DNA of 64,000 bases. Origin: Begonia masoniana. Its lineage: Eukaryota; Streptophyta; Magnoliopsida; Cucurbitales; Begoniaceae. Under the pieces are notes generated by a model. That model made no database searches and was not told the origin of the DNA. It saw only the letters and a list, made by a program, of their open reading frames with translations. Both the position numbers and the translations under genes were made by a program. Positions 1-10,404 of this stretch are shown here, piece after piece (within the stretch, counting starts at the first letter, position 1; each line of letters opens with the position of its first letter). The stretch is taken from NCBI GenBank assembly GCA_022432975.1, contig CM039508.1, forward strand, positions 24,925,278-24,989,277. The letters are read 5' to 3'.

Positions 1-1
1 G

Positions 2-727
2 AAAGGAGAAAAGCCTCAAAAAGAGAAGGAGATCACCTGCTTTGGATGTGGAAAGCCAGGGCATATGAAGGCCGACTGTCCACATGCTAAGAATCCCAAG
101 AAATTCAAGAAGAAAGCTATGAAGGCCACTTGGGATGATAGTGATGAAGACACCTCCTCAGAAGATGAAGAAGTTGCAAATCTGTGCTTTATGGCACATG
201 AAGATAAGGTTAGTCTTTCATCCAGTAATTTAAGTGATTGTGATAGTGATAATGAAGATGGTGAACTTATTGATGCTTTCAATGATTTAGTTAAACAGTT
301 TGGCATGTTAAAAACTAAATACAATACTTTGAAAAAGGAAAATGCAAACATGGTAGAACTACATGCCAAGACAACTAATGTGCATGTCAAAGAGATTGAT
401 GAGCTTAAAAGCAAAAACAAAGATTTGAATAATATTATACTGAACTTCACTAAGGGTGAAAAATTATTTAAGATGGTAATAGGAGGACAGAGAGCAAATT
501 TTGACAGAACAGGATTAGGTTATGACAAGCCTAATAAAAAGAAAGCTTTTAAGAATTTCTTTGTTAAATCGTCTACCTGTCATGCTTGCAATGAGTTAGG
601 ACATAAGTCGTATGAATGTCCTTTGAAATTAGGTAAGAAATCAAGCAATAAACTTCAATGGGTTCCTAAGGGAACCAGACCTAACACTAGGACCCAAAAG
701 ATTTGGGTACCTAAGAAGACAACCTGA
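2..727 (+). CDS. copia gag polyprotein, C-terminal part
   Basis: Open reading frame already open at the window edge and ending in TGA at 725-727. It encodes the nucleocapsid end of Gag, which packages element RNA in virus-like particles. Two CX2CX4HX4C zinc knuckles are visible, at nt 38-79 (C-F-G-C...H...C) and nt 578-619 (C-H-A-C...H...C), separated by an acidic Ser/Asp/Glu stretch and a Lys/Asn-rich, probably coiled segment. The tail repeats a Trp-Val-Pro-Lys motif common in copia Gag near the protease. The frame differs from pol, which begins about 10 nt downstream, so Pol expression would need frameshifting, reinitiation or splicing. Confidence 0.85.
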   Translation, partial: KGEKPQKEKEITCFGCGKPGHMKADCPHAKNPKKFKKKAMKATWDDSDEDTSSEDEEVANLCFMAHEDKVSLSSSNLSDCDSDNEDGELIDAFNDLVKQFGMLKTKYNTLKKENANMVELHAKTTNVHVKEIDELKSKNKDLNNIILNFTKGEKLFKMVIGGQRANFDRTGLGYDKPNKKKAFKNFFVKSSTCHACNELGHKSYECPLKLGKKSSNKLQWVPKGTRPNTRTQKIWVPKKTT

Positions 728-735
728 TTTCTGTT

Positions 736-3700
736 TTGCAGGTTGACTGCTCTCCCGGGACAAATCTGTGGTACCTTGACAGTGGTTGCTCAAGGCATAT
801 GACGGGAGACTCAACCAAGTTTGCTGTTGTCAACAAAAAGAAAGGGAGTGTTACTTTTGGTGGAAACCAAAAGGGCAAAATCGTTGGCATCGGCAATATA
901 GGTAATCCTTCTCATCCTACTATTGAAAATGTTTTGCTAGTAGAAGAATTAAAACATAACCTGCTTAGCATAAGTCAGTTGTGTGACAAGGGCTATAAAG
1001 TAACCTTCAAATCAAATGCTTGTGTGATCAAAGACATTTCAACTAGTCATATATTGTTTAAAGGATTTAGAAAAGAAAATGTCTATATTGTTGATCTGAA
1101 TGTTTTTGAGCATGTTGATGAGAAGTGTTTTGTTGTTAATTCTCTTAATGACTGTTAGTCTTGGCATAGAAGATTAGGTCACGTAGGGATGGATACCTTA
1201 GCTAAGATTACTAAGGAGAATTTAGTTAGAGGAATCCCTAAGATAACCTTTGAAAAGGATAGGGTCTGTGAAGCTTGTCAAATGGGCAAGCAGATCAAAA
1301 GCTCTTTTGCATCAAAGAATGCAATCTCCACTTCTAAGCCTCTCCAACTTCTTCACATGGACCTCTTCGGTCCTTCCAATATAGCAAGCCTAGGCGGCAA
1401 ATTCTATGCCTTTGTTATTGTAGATGATTTCTCTAGATTCACCTGGGTATATTTCCTGAAGTCTAAGGATGAGACCTTTGAAACCTTTTCTAGCTTTAGG
1501 AAAAGAGTTCAAAATGAAAAGGGACTCACCATTGTTGCTATTCGTAGTGATCATGGTGGAGAATTTGAAAATGAGAGATTTGAACTCTTGTGTCTCAAAA
1601 ATGGAATTGAGCACAATTTCTCTTCACCTAGGACTCCTCAGCAAAATGGTGTTGTTGAGAGGAAGAATAGATCTCTCCAGGAGCTAGCTAGGACTATGCT
1701 TAGTGAAAATTCCCTTCCTAAATACTTCTGGGCTGAAGCTGTTGCTACAGCTTGCTATGTACTCAATCGGGTCTCTATAAGACCTATTCTTGAAAAAACT
1801 CCCTATGAACTTTGGAATGGCAAGACTCCTACTGTTAAGTATTTTAGAGCTTTCGGTTGCAAATTTTTTATTCTTAATACTAAGGATAACTTAGGAAAAT
1901 TTGATTCCAAATCCGATCTTGGAATTTTTCTAGGATATTCTTTGACCAGTAAAGCTTACAGAGTTTTCAATAGGAGAACTCTTGTTGTTGAGGAATCTGT
2001 TCATGTCAATTTTGATGAGACTCTTCAGCCATTAATGAATGTGGATGAGGATGATCCCTTGGAAAAACAACTGGATTCCCTTTCCTTAGTAAAGCCTACA
2101 GATCCCATTCAAGAAGAAAAATCTTTAGAACCTTCTTCTATTCCTCATGATATAGTTTCTGTCAAGGATGAAAATCCTGCTCTTCCTATAGATTGGAAAT
2201 TCATCAAAGACCATCCATTAGATGAAGTCTTAGGTGATCCTTCGTTAGGAGTTAAGACTAGATCCTCTCTTAGGAATCTCTGTGCCAATGTGGCATTTAT
2301 ATCTCAAATAAAACCTAAGAAGTTTGAAGAGGCCGAGAGTGATGAAAACTGGATTTTAGCTATGCAAGAGGAGCTAAATCAATTTGAAAGGAGCAAGGTA
2401 TGGGAACTTGTTCCAAGGCCTAAGGATCATCCCATTATTGGAACTAAATGGGTTTACAAGAACAAATTGGATGAAAATGGGATCGTAGTCAGAAATAAGG
2501 CTAGGCTAGTTGCTAAAGGTTACAATCAAGAAGAAGGTATAGATTTTGAGGAAACCTTTGCATCTGTAGCTAGATTAGAATCCATTAGGATGCTCTTAGC
2601 CTATGCTTGCTACAAAAACTTCACACTCTTTCAAATGGATGTAAAGAGTGCCTTCTTAAATGGTTATATTCAGGAAGAAGTTTATGTAGAGCAGCCCCTA
2701 GGATTTGAAGACTTTGCTAAACCGAATCATGTGTATAGAGTTATGAAAACTCTTTATGGTCTTAAGCAGGCTCCTAGAGCTTGGTATGACAGATTGAAGA
2801 ATTTCCTTGAGGAAAGGAATTTCAAAAAGGGTAACACCGACTCAACTCTATTTACCAGGCAAAAGGATAAGGACATTCTGCTGGTTCAAATATATGTCGA
2901 TGACATTATTTTTGGATCAACCAATGTCAACATGTGTAATGAGTTTTCCTCCCTCATGCAAAGTGAGTTTGAAATGAGTATGATGGGGGAGTTAAAGTTC
3001 TTCCTAGGATTCCAGATTAATCAGTCTCCTGATGGAATCTTCTTCTGTCAAGAGAAGTACATTAAGGAACTCCTTAAGAAATTTGGATTAGAAACTGTCA
3101 AATCTTCTAAAACTCCCATGAGTACCACTACTAAATTGGACAAGGATGAAAATGGTATAAGTGTGGATATCAAGAAATATCGTGGTATGATTGGTTCTCT
3201 GTTGTATCTGACTGCTAGTAGGCCAGTCTTTAGTGTGTGCCTTTGTGCTAAGTTTCAGGCTGCCCCTAAGGAATCTCATTTATCTGCAGTAAAAAGGATT
3301 TTCAAATATTTGAGTGGGACTTATGACTTAGGTTTATGGTATCCTAAGGGAACTTCCTTTGATATGATTGGATATTCAGATTCTAACTATGCTGGTAGTC
3401 TAGTTGATAGGAAAAGCACCACAGGAACATGTCAATTTCTTGGTGAATCTCTAGTGTCTTGGTATTCTAAGAAACAGAATTCTGTTGCACTCTCAACTGC
3501 AGAAAGCGAATATATTGCTGCAGGCAGTTGTTGTGCACAAATGCTTTGGATGAAACAGACTTTGGAGGACTATAATCTGTTCTTTGATAGGATTCCTATT
3601 CGGTGTGATAACACCAGTGCTATCAACATTTCTAAAAATCCTATTCAACACTCTAGAACAAAACATATTGATGTAAGGTATCATTTCATCCGTGAACATG

Positions 3701-3837
3701 TTCAAAGAGGAGATATCTCTTTAGAATTTGTTAATTCTGTAGATCAATTGGCCGACATCTTTACAAAACCCTTGGATGAGAAGACGTTCAATAATATCAG
3801 AATAAGGTTAGGTCTCATTAGGGTTGATAGAAAATAA
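736..3837 (+). pseudogene. copia pol polyprotein (PR-IN-RT-RNaseH) with one nonsense codon
   Basis: One continuous frame apart from TAG at 1156-1158. Domains in order: aspartic protease (LDSGCSRHM near nt 775); GAG-pre-integrase/zinc finger (WHRRLGH at about 1162, CEACQMGK at about 1267); integrase catalytic core ([27 protein letters not shown]); reverse transcriptase beginning near 2340 with YVDD at 2893-2904; RNase H ([12 protein letters not shown]) and the LADIFTKPL tail. The stop lies just before the conserved WHRRLGH block, where the family normally has an open codon, and it separates protease from integrase. Downstream there are 882 uninterrupted codons from the Met at 1189, so the lesion looks recent. 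Confidence 0.92.
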
Positions 3838-4178
3838 TTCTGTCTCTTTTGGAAAATTCCCAAGTGTTAGCAATTCCTTGTTGTGAAAGCATCGGTAGAT
3901 GCTGATTTTTCTCTAAGCATCGGAAGATGCATTTCTACCAGTAGGTATCAGCAGATGCAGTGTTTTCTATCCCATCGGAAGCTGTTCTGATCAATCTGCC
4001 GACACGTGTAACCCATCGGAAGATGTATTCCTCAATCTGCCGACACGTATATCTTCTTCGTCTGGCGATGGGTTATTTCTTTTAAATTAATTCTTCTTCG
4101 CCCAGACACTCTACTTTTCGCGCTCTTTCTCTAAACCCCTGCCCTACCAAACTTTCTCTGTCGAATCCTCTTCTAGCA
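3838..4178 (+). other. pol to downstream-ORF spacer with CATCGGWAGATG repeats
   Basis: No ORF. Between about 3888 and 4065 there are repeated, partly self-complementary words such as gcatcggaagatgc, catcggtagatgctg and ctgccgacacgt. They match in both orientations the motif array of this element's LTR (6862-7545). The last 100 bases are pyrimidine-rich and lead to the ATG at 4179. Function unknown; possibly an internal cis-regulatory block or a 5' leader for a subgenomic RNA. Confidence 0.55.
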
Positions 4179-6386
4179 ATGGAATCTCAAGGTCGATCAT
4201 CTCGCGCCGTTTCCAAACCGACCAAGAAGATGGCCAAAGTTTCTGATCGTCCTTCCCGAGAGATTCCTCGTGGAACGGAGTGGCCAACCTTCTACTTTCT
4301 TACTCAAGCTGCTGAGGTAAAGTACCACAATGACTATCGGTTCAAATCGTTAATTCCTAGTAAGGGTATTTCTTTTGAAGAGTTAGCCGGATTGGACTTT
4401 ATTGAACCCTTGACTGATCTCGGGTTGATAGGTCTCTTTGAGACCGAATCATTCTTCTACCCTGAAGCGATTAGGATGTTTTATGCAAACCTTAGCTTTT
4501 CCACTGATTACCCCTCCATTAAGAGCTACGTCTACAACACTCCCATTGAGATTACTCCTCAGTCCATAAATGCCCTTCTGGGAGCTTCTCATTTGGATAA
4601 CTGCCCTTACAAGTATGTGACAGGGCCTGAGCTACCCTTCTTTGGAACGTCTGATGGACTACAATTTCTCAGGGAAATCACTGTGGACCCCAATTCTTCC
4701 CCTGATCCGTTAAAGGGCAAACATCTGACCCCTAGGGCCAGAGTTTTTCGTCATATGATTGATTTCAATATTGTTCCCAAGGGTGGACATTATGACGAAG
4801 TGAGCTCAATGGAACTATTTGTTCTGTATGCAATCTATCTCAAGACACCCTTCAACATTGGGTATATAGTTGTTCGAAGGATGATTCTTGCTGTCTCCTC
4901 CAGAGCTACATCTCTACCGTATAATCTGCTTCTCATGCGGTTATTTGCTAGTCTTGAGGTTGTTCTTCCAGAGGAGGAGGAGCCTGTGAGACTTCTGCCC
5001 TCCAATTTTTATTCCAACTCCACGCTCAGCAGGATGGGATTCAAAAGTATCGTAAAAGGAAAACCTGCTGTGGATAAAACCAAGAAAAAGACTTCTTTGG
5101 CAGCACCTGTCAGGCGTGGTAAAAGGAAACTTACCCTGCCAGAAGAATCAACTGCTGAAGGAGGAGATGACACTGTAAGTCAATCTCAGGATTCAAGCCC
5201 CCCACCTTCTCCTTTGGTGCGTAGGCATAGGATTGCTCCTTCCTCCATGGCACCCATTTCAGAGGCCACCTCTACTCCCTCATCTGTGTCCCTACCTATT
5301 CCTGAACCTCCTCTTTCACCTCCACCTTCTCTCATCCTACCTTCTAAGCCTGTTTATCCTTCCATCTCTCCGGTGATGCGAGCCATTTCTTCCATACTCA
5401 CCCATGGACCTTCAGCTCTACCATCTCCAGTTCCTCCACCTCCCTCTCCACCTACTCTTTCCTTACCACCTACAGCTCCTCCAGTTCCAGTCCACCCATC
5501 TTCAGCTCCTCCATCTCCAAACCATGAACTTTCAGCTCCTCCATCTCCAATTCATGACCCTTCACCTCATCCATCTCCCGATCAGCAAGAGGTGCTCCCT
5601 CCATCACCTGTCCAACCTGCTCCAATTACTCTGCCAGTCCAACCCCTTCTCTCCAATACTCCTGCAACTCCTGCAACTCCCATAACATATCACAGGAGAT
5701 TTTCCTTAACAGAGGCTCAGTACAATGAGATGCAAGCCTCTATTACCAACCTTGGCATTGCCCTCGGAACAATCCAATGTAAAATGGATCAGAATCATCA
5801 GGCCATGGGCGTTGCTCTGGATACAGGTCTTGGCCTGCTGTCAACAAAGATTGATGGTGATAGGCGAATGGTTGTCCGAGAACTTGAGAAACTCCAATTG
5901 TCCATTGCCGCGTTGACACCTGAACCTGAGCCTGAACCCGAACCATCATGTTCTGGTCTCAATGTTCCCGAGGCCTGCTTTGAAGATTTGCTTCTTCCCC
6001 TTTCCAGGCCTGCTGTTTTTGAAGATGTGCGTCTCATGTCCCTAGATATTCATGAGGCTGAGCTCAAGTTCACTCCTCCTACATTTTCCTCAGCTCCTGC
6101 ATCTTCCTCTCCTCCAGCCTGTCCATTGGAAGCTTCTCCTCCACCAAGTATGGATGTGGTTTCTGGTCCTTCTGTCGAGTCTCCTCCTTGTTTGGACGTG
6201 GAGGTGTCCCGAGAGCCTTCTCCACCTCCTGCTCCCTGTCTGGCAATGGTGGTCTATCAATCGCCTCTCCCTCGAGATCTTGCATTCCTTCAAGCTCTGG
6301 TGGATGGCTTTTTCAATCCCCACCGTGACGTGCCCTCTTATGTTCAGAGAGCTTTTTGGAATCGTCATTTAGATCTTTTCAAATAG
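4179..6386 (+). CDS. Sirevirus-type post-pol ORF, 735 codons (putative plant transposon protein / env-like position)
   Basis: Intact ORF 341 nt after pol in the same orientation. The N-terminus is basic and Ser/Lys-rich. Residues about 35-260 form a globular region resembling the 'putative plant transposon protein' domain found with many plant retroelements (EWPTFYF, an FETESFFYPE segment, ITPQSINALLGAS). Residues about 330-510 are extremely Pro/Ser-rich with tandem APPSP-type words. A helical stretch follows (about 520-585), then a (Pro-Glu) run and another Pro-rich region. I see no signal peptide and no convincing membrane anchor, so the 'envelope' label rests only on position. Function is unknown. 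The full-length frame contrasts with the broken pol. Confidence 0.82.
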   Translation: MESQGRSSRAVSKPTKKMAKVSDRPSREIPRGTEWPTFYFLTQAAEVKYHNDYRFKSLIPSKGISFEELAGLDFIEPLTDLGLIGLFETESFFYPEAIRMFYANLSFSTDYPSIKSYVYNTPIEITPQSINALLGASHLDNCPYKYVTGPELPFFGTSDGLQFLREITVDPNSSPDPLKGKHLTPRARVFRHMIDFNIVPKGGHYDEVSSMELFVLYAIYLKTPFNIGYIVVRRMILAVSSRATSLPYNLLLMRLFASLEVVLPEEEEPVRLLPSNFYSNSTLSRMGFKSIVKGKPAVDKTKKKTSLAAPVRRGKRKLTLPEESTAEGGDDTVSQSQDSSPPPSPLVRRHRIAPSSMAPISEATSTPSSVSLPIPEPPLSPPPSLILPSKPVYPSISPVMRAISSILTHGPSALPSPVPPPPSPPTLSLPPTAPPVPVHPSSAPPSPNHELSAPPSPIHDPSPHPSPDQQEVLPPSPVQPAPITLPVQPLLSNTPATPATPITYHRRFSLTEAQYNEMQASITNLGIALGTIQCKMDQNHQAMGVALDTGLGLLSTKIDGDRRMVVRELEKLQLSIAALTPEPEPEPEPSCSGLNVPEACFEDLLLPLSRPAVFEDVRLMSLDIHEAELKFTPPTFSSAPASSSPPACPLEASPPPSMDVVSGPSVESPPCLDVEVSREPSPPPAPCLAMVVYQSPLPRDLAFLQALVDGFFNPHRDVPSYVQRAFWNRHLDLFK

Positions 6387-6674
6387 TGATTTTTAGTTAT
6401 ATACATTTTTTTTGTTGTTTCTTTTTAATGATTATTTTTTCCCAAACCTACTCTGATGTTGAATGCATTATTTTTTTATATAATGTCAATGGGGGAGAAT
6501 ACTATATTTGATTGAGTTTGATTGGATAAAATTCTTTGGATATACTCTGTGTTTCTGGAATCGCTATGAATGGTTATTTTAATAAAATGCACATACTATG
6601 GGGGAGCGGCTAGAATTATGGGGGAGTATCAAAGTTAATCAAATATATATTGTCATAATCAAAAAGGGGGAGAT
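6387..6674 (+). promoter_or_regulatory. multiple polypurine tracts before the 3' LTR
   Basis: AT-rich untranslated stretch with four GGGGGAG-type purine runs at 6491-6498, 6600-6605, 6620-6626 and 6661-6673. The last abuts the LTR start (aaaaagggggagat then TG at 6675) and is the canonical plus-strand primer. Repeated tracts are a described feature of Sireviruses; whether the upstream ones prime DNA synthesis here is inference. Confidence 0.8.
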
Positions 6675-8237
6675 TGTTGACTTATAGAGTGTTTAAGTCA
6701 TAATTTGTTTTTGATTATGAATTTGTATAATTAATGTACAATTTGATTATGTGTATTTAAAGAAAATAATGAATATGAGTTTATATGGAAATACCCTTGA
6801 AAAAGGTATTTTAGTTGTCTAATAAATCGGTTTGAGTATACAGAATGAAATAGCAACAGGCTTGCATATACCGATCGCTACACGACAAAGAACTGTTGCA
6901 TCTGCCGATAGCTGTTGAAGCTACTCCTGCCGATGCCGGTTCATCACGTGTTGAGATGTATATGCCGATGACATTTACAAGTTTCATCTGCCGAAGCGGT
7001 TTTGAAGATATCTACCGATGACGTGGTCAGCGCTTATTTGTTTCATCTGCCGAAGCGGTTTTGAAGATATCTGCCGATGACGTGTCAAGATGGATCTGCC
7101 GATAGCATTTAACGCGTGCTTCTACCGATCATTACATGAAAGCTTCTGCCGATTGCTAAACAGAAGAAGAAGCCGTTTAGAAGTCAACATCTGCCGATGA
7201 CGTGTCAAAGTTCTCATATGCTACATCTGCCGATGATATTTGAAGACACATCTGCCGATCATCGTTTTGACAATGCTCCTGCCGATGGAGTTTAATGCTG
7301 CCTCTACCGACAGCTCTTCAAGGCTCATCTACCGATGGCGTTTGCAGACGCATCTGCCGCTTAATGGAAAGCTGCTTCTGCCGATAGAAGTTGAAGATAC
7401 TTCTGCCGATGGAAGTCAAGGATACTTCTGCCGATGGAATTCAAGGATACATCTGCCGATGGATTTTTAGGATACATCTGCCGATAACATTTCAAGCTGC
7501 ATTCACCGATGACGTGTACCTGCTCATAAGTTGCATCTGCCGGTGAACTTCCGCCAAATTCAAAGTTAGCCGCGAAGCTACAGTGACGTCGTTTTCAGCC
7601 ATAACTCCAGAACATTAATGGCGACGATGATTTGCAACTACAAACGGCAACGGCTACCTGAACTTGTACGAAAGCTGCTCCAACGGTAACTAAACTTCTA
7701 TTATTGGATAAGGAGCATTGAAGTCAAGCCGATTTGAAGACAGAGTATTTAAGTCAAGCTTAGAGCACGAAGGAACAACTTTTGCGAATTTTCTATTGAG
7801 CCCTAACTTGCGATTAATTATACTCTGTATCAGTTTTCTACATCTCTCTATTCAAAACTTGAGATTCTGTTTTGAGAGCTTGTAGATTATTGTAATCTTC
7901 ATTCAAATCAGAAAAACTTGTAAGGCAGTGGATTGACGCCCGTAAAGTTCAATCCAGGATTGTGTAAGGTTGTGGATCGGCACCCGAAAGCTCGATCAGG
8001 ATTTCTCGTTGAGGAGAAGTAAGGAATCTTCAAGGGGGAGCCTTGGAGCGTGGACGTAGGCAGTTTGGCCGAACCACGTAAAAATACTGGTGTCGAATTT
8101 CTCTCTCTCTCTCTTTACATTATCTGATCACTTGTGATAAATCTATAAGTTTAATCTAGGAGAGAAATTAAGTTGACTAGTAATTAAAATTTAAAAAGGT
8201 CTAATTCACCCCCCTCTTAGACAATACCGATCCTACA
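6675..8237 (+). repeat. 3' LTR of the copia element (1563 bp)
   Basis: Begins TGTTGACTTA directly after the polypurine tract and ends GATCCTACA, so it has TG...CA termini. It contains the motif array at 6862-7545, a TATA-like gagtatttaag at about 7742-7752, a poly(TC) run at about 8100-8115 and a C-rich end (cacccccctctt). The right edge is confirmed by the interrupted gypsy coding sequence. Confidence 0.9.
6862..7545. repeat. array of about 25 CATCTGCCGATG-type motifs in the LTR
   Basis: The core (c/t)tRccgat recurs roughly every 20-30 bp, often as catctgccgatgacgtg. Several copies carry TGACGTG, a bZIP/ABRE-like hybrid box. Spacers differ, so this is neither a simple tandem repeat nor a CRISPR array. 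Its position upstream of the TATA-like box suggests an LTR enhancer, which is inference. Confidence 0.75.
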
Positions 8238-8838
8238 CATACCTTGTGCGAAAGGCTGTCTTAGGGATATCTTCTGATTTGACTTTCAATTGGTAATAAC
8301 CGGACCTAAGGTCAATCTTAGAGAAGACTCGTGCACCATTAAGTTGGTCGAATAAATCATCAATTCTTGGTAATGGATACTTGTTCTTGATAGTTAATTT
8401 GTTCAATTCCCGATAATCAACACACATGCGCAATGATCCATCCTTCTTCTTAACAAAAAGAACAGGTGCACCCCACGGTGAATAACTCGGGCGTATGAAT
8501 CCTTTTTCCAACAGTTCCTCCAACTGTTTCTTTAACTCTCTAAGCTCTGTTGGTGTTAATCTGTAAGGATTCTTAGATACAGGCTCCGCGCTTGGGTAAA
8601 CATCTACAACAAACTCAATTTCTCTATCTGGCGGCAAGCCAGGAAGGTCATCTAGGAATACTTCTGGGAAGTCTTGGACAACTAAGACATTTTGAGGACT
8701 CGATTTTCCTACAACCTGTGTGTCTAAAGCACAGGCCAAAAAGCATAAATACTCTCCGCATGGAAAAGGTCTAGCATCGATAGAGGCAATAACAGACATT
8801 TCCTTACACTTCTTCAAAGCTTGAAAGGTATGTTTCAA
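8238..8838 (-). pseudogene. Ty3/gypsy reverse transcriptase fragment cut by copia insertion
   Basis: About 200 codons. Recognisable family blocks: [20 protein letters not shown] linker, [61 protein letters not shown] and KTAFRTRY. Homology stops exactly at 8238; the following Val and stop codon are copia LTR sequence. The YxDD active-site part is therefore outside the window. It is out of frame with the upstream protease because of a frameshift near 8840. Confidence 0.92.
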
Positions 8839-9240
8839 CCACCAGGGGGTTGAAAACTAACAATTCCAGTCCTACAATCGATTGTGGCATAATGCTTAAA
8901 CAACCAATTCATTCCTGAGATTACATCAAATCTCATTATCTCCATGATAATGAGATCAGCAGGTAGATTCACGCTTCGCACTGATACCACACTATTAAGC
9001 ATCACTCGGCTAGAGTGCATGCTTTCACAGAGGGTAACGTGACATTAAACATATGTTCAGTTGGCGTAGGCTGTACATCTAACTTAACAGCAAATGCAGA
9101 CGCTATAAAAGAATGTGTTGCACCAGAATCTATTAAAGTGAAAGCAGGCATAGAGTTGATCAATATAGTACCTGACACTACCGCGGGCTGATCATCATCA
9201 CTTGACTCCATCATGGAGAATATCCTCGGCTTTATCTTAC
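8839..9240 (-). pseudogene. Ty3/gypsy aspartic protease region with frameshift
   Basis: The minus frame ending at 9002 shows FTLIDSGATHSFI, the retroviral-type Asp protease active site. A frameshift near 9020 moves the next block (SSRVMLNSVVSVRSVNLPAD, GMNWLF) to another frame, which runs to a stop near 8835. Both pieces are family-typical and adjacent, so this is one decayed gene. Confidence 0.85.
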
Positions 9241-10285
9241 CAGGACCATTCTTTAAAGCTGGGCAGTGTCTGTTAATATGACCAACCTTATTACAGTTGT
9301 AGCATCAGGTGACCCTGGGCTTCGGGCAATCCCTGAACGTGTGTCCAACTTCTTCACAATTGAAACACTTTCCGTCCCAAATCTGCACTCACCCAGGTGA
9401 TTCTTTAAACATATCGGGTATTGGGGAAAACTTTCTAGCATTCAGTACTTTCTTTCCTGCTCCTTGACTACCCTGGCCTTCACTAGGCCTCTTCATCCCA
9501 CTCTGTTGGTGTGGCTGAATAAACTTTCGTGGGGCTTCTCTTGCTCTAGTACACTTCATTTCTACTTCTTCCACTTCTAATGCCGTGGACACAACTTCAC
9601 CGTAAGACAAACCTTTAATACCCAAAAACTTGACTCCTCTGTAAATCTCTGGCTTCAGTCCATGCATAAATTGGAATACCTTATCCTCATTCCTCTGTAC
9701 AAGGTGTCCAGCAAATCTGGACAGGGACTCAAACTGTCTATTGTACTCAGACACGGACCTCGTTTGCTTCAAGTTCAAAAACTCCACCTTCTTTCTAGTT
9801 TGAACGGTGTTGTTAAAGTATTTTTCATAAAAAGTCTCTTTGAATTGTGTCCAAGACATTGCCAGAACATCAGTGGTGGTCTCCCTTGTTTCCCACCAAA
9901 GTTGAGCATCCCCAGCCAAATGAAACGTTGCCAAAGTGGCTTTGTCTCCTTCTCCAATGTTGACACATCTGAACATAATCTCAATCTTCCTAAGCCATCC
10001 CTCAGCAACCAGATTGGATGACTGTCCATCAAACGTGGGTGGTTATAATCTCCGGAATCTGTCTCCCGATTGCTCATTGTTGGAACACGAGTTGGTACTC
10101 CCTTGCGCATTTCGGTTCAGTAGCAGTCCCAATTGTTCAGACTGTTGCCGTACCAAAGCTGTTAGCTCCCTAATCACACTAGGATCCTCCTCACTTCTCA
10201 AATTTGGCATCTCTCTCGATACTCTTGGTCTTCCTGGTCGTCTAGCCATTTTGCTATATTCCTGTTCAAGGTTAATTACTCTCAT
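9241..10285 (-). pseudogene. Ty3/gypsy gag with nonsense codons
   Basis: One frame holds the start (ARRPGRPRVSRE just inside 10285), the capsid-like region (GDAQLWWET, SWTQFKETFYEKYF, EYNRQFESLSRFA, FMHGLKPEI) and two zinc knuckles, CFNCEEVGHTFRDC and CYNCNKVGHINRHC. In-frame stops interrupt it at 10043-10045, at 9389-9391 and between the two knuckles (about 9307). All are substitutions, with no indel. It packaged element RNA in ancestors; this copy cannot make full Gag. Confidence 0.88.
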
Positions 10286-10390
10286 AAATATCTAGCAACT
10301 AGGATTAACATAAACACTTACAGTTATTGGAGTACTCCCATGTGACGATCGGCACTGATGAGTAATCTTTTGAACGGTTTAACTAAATGT

Positions 10391-10401
10391 CTCTGATACC
10401 A
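10391..10401 (-). promoter_or_regulatory. primer-binding site (initiator tRNA-Met type)
   Basis: On the minus strand this reads TGGTATCAGAG, complementary to the 3' end of plant initiator tRNA-Met. It is separated from the LTR end (10405) by three bases, which fixes LTR orientation and edge. Confidence 0.9.
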
Positions 10402-10404
10402 AGC

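Larger units (their letters stand above)
1..8237 (+). mobile_element. Sirevirus-type Ty1/copia retrotransposon, 5' part outside window
   Basis: Order seen: gag zinc knuckles, aspartic protease, integrase, reverse transcriptase, RNase H, a long extra ORF, several GGGGGAG tracts, then one LTR. Integrase before RT defines Ty1/copia. A long ORF after pol and multiple polypurine tracts are hallmarks of the Sirevirus (SIRE1-like) lineage. The 3' boundary is exact: the LTR ends in CCTACA at 8237, and the next base resumes a minus-strand gypsy reverse transcriptase. The 5' LTR, primer-binding site and gag N-terminus lie left of the window, so the expected partner of the target duplication (catac at 8238-8242) cannot be checked. 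Pol has a nonsense codon, so this copy is probably not autonomous. Confidence 0.93.

Noticed and set aside
5404..6372. Alternative-frame ORFs over the Pro-rich region
   Set aside because: Shadows of a low-complexity coding region with biased base composition.
7240..7470. 76-codon ORF in the copia LTR
   Set aside because: Translation of the CTGCCGATG motif array; low complexity.
6862..7545. CRISPR-like regularly spaced short repeats
   Set aside because: Repeats are degenerate, spacers are variable and related, and the context is a eukaryotic LTR.
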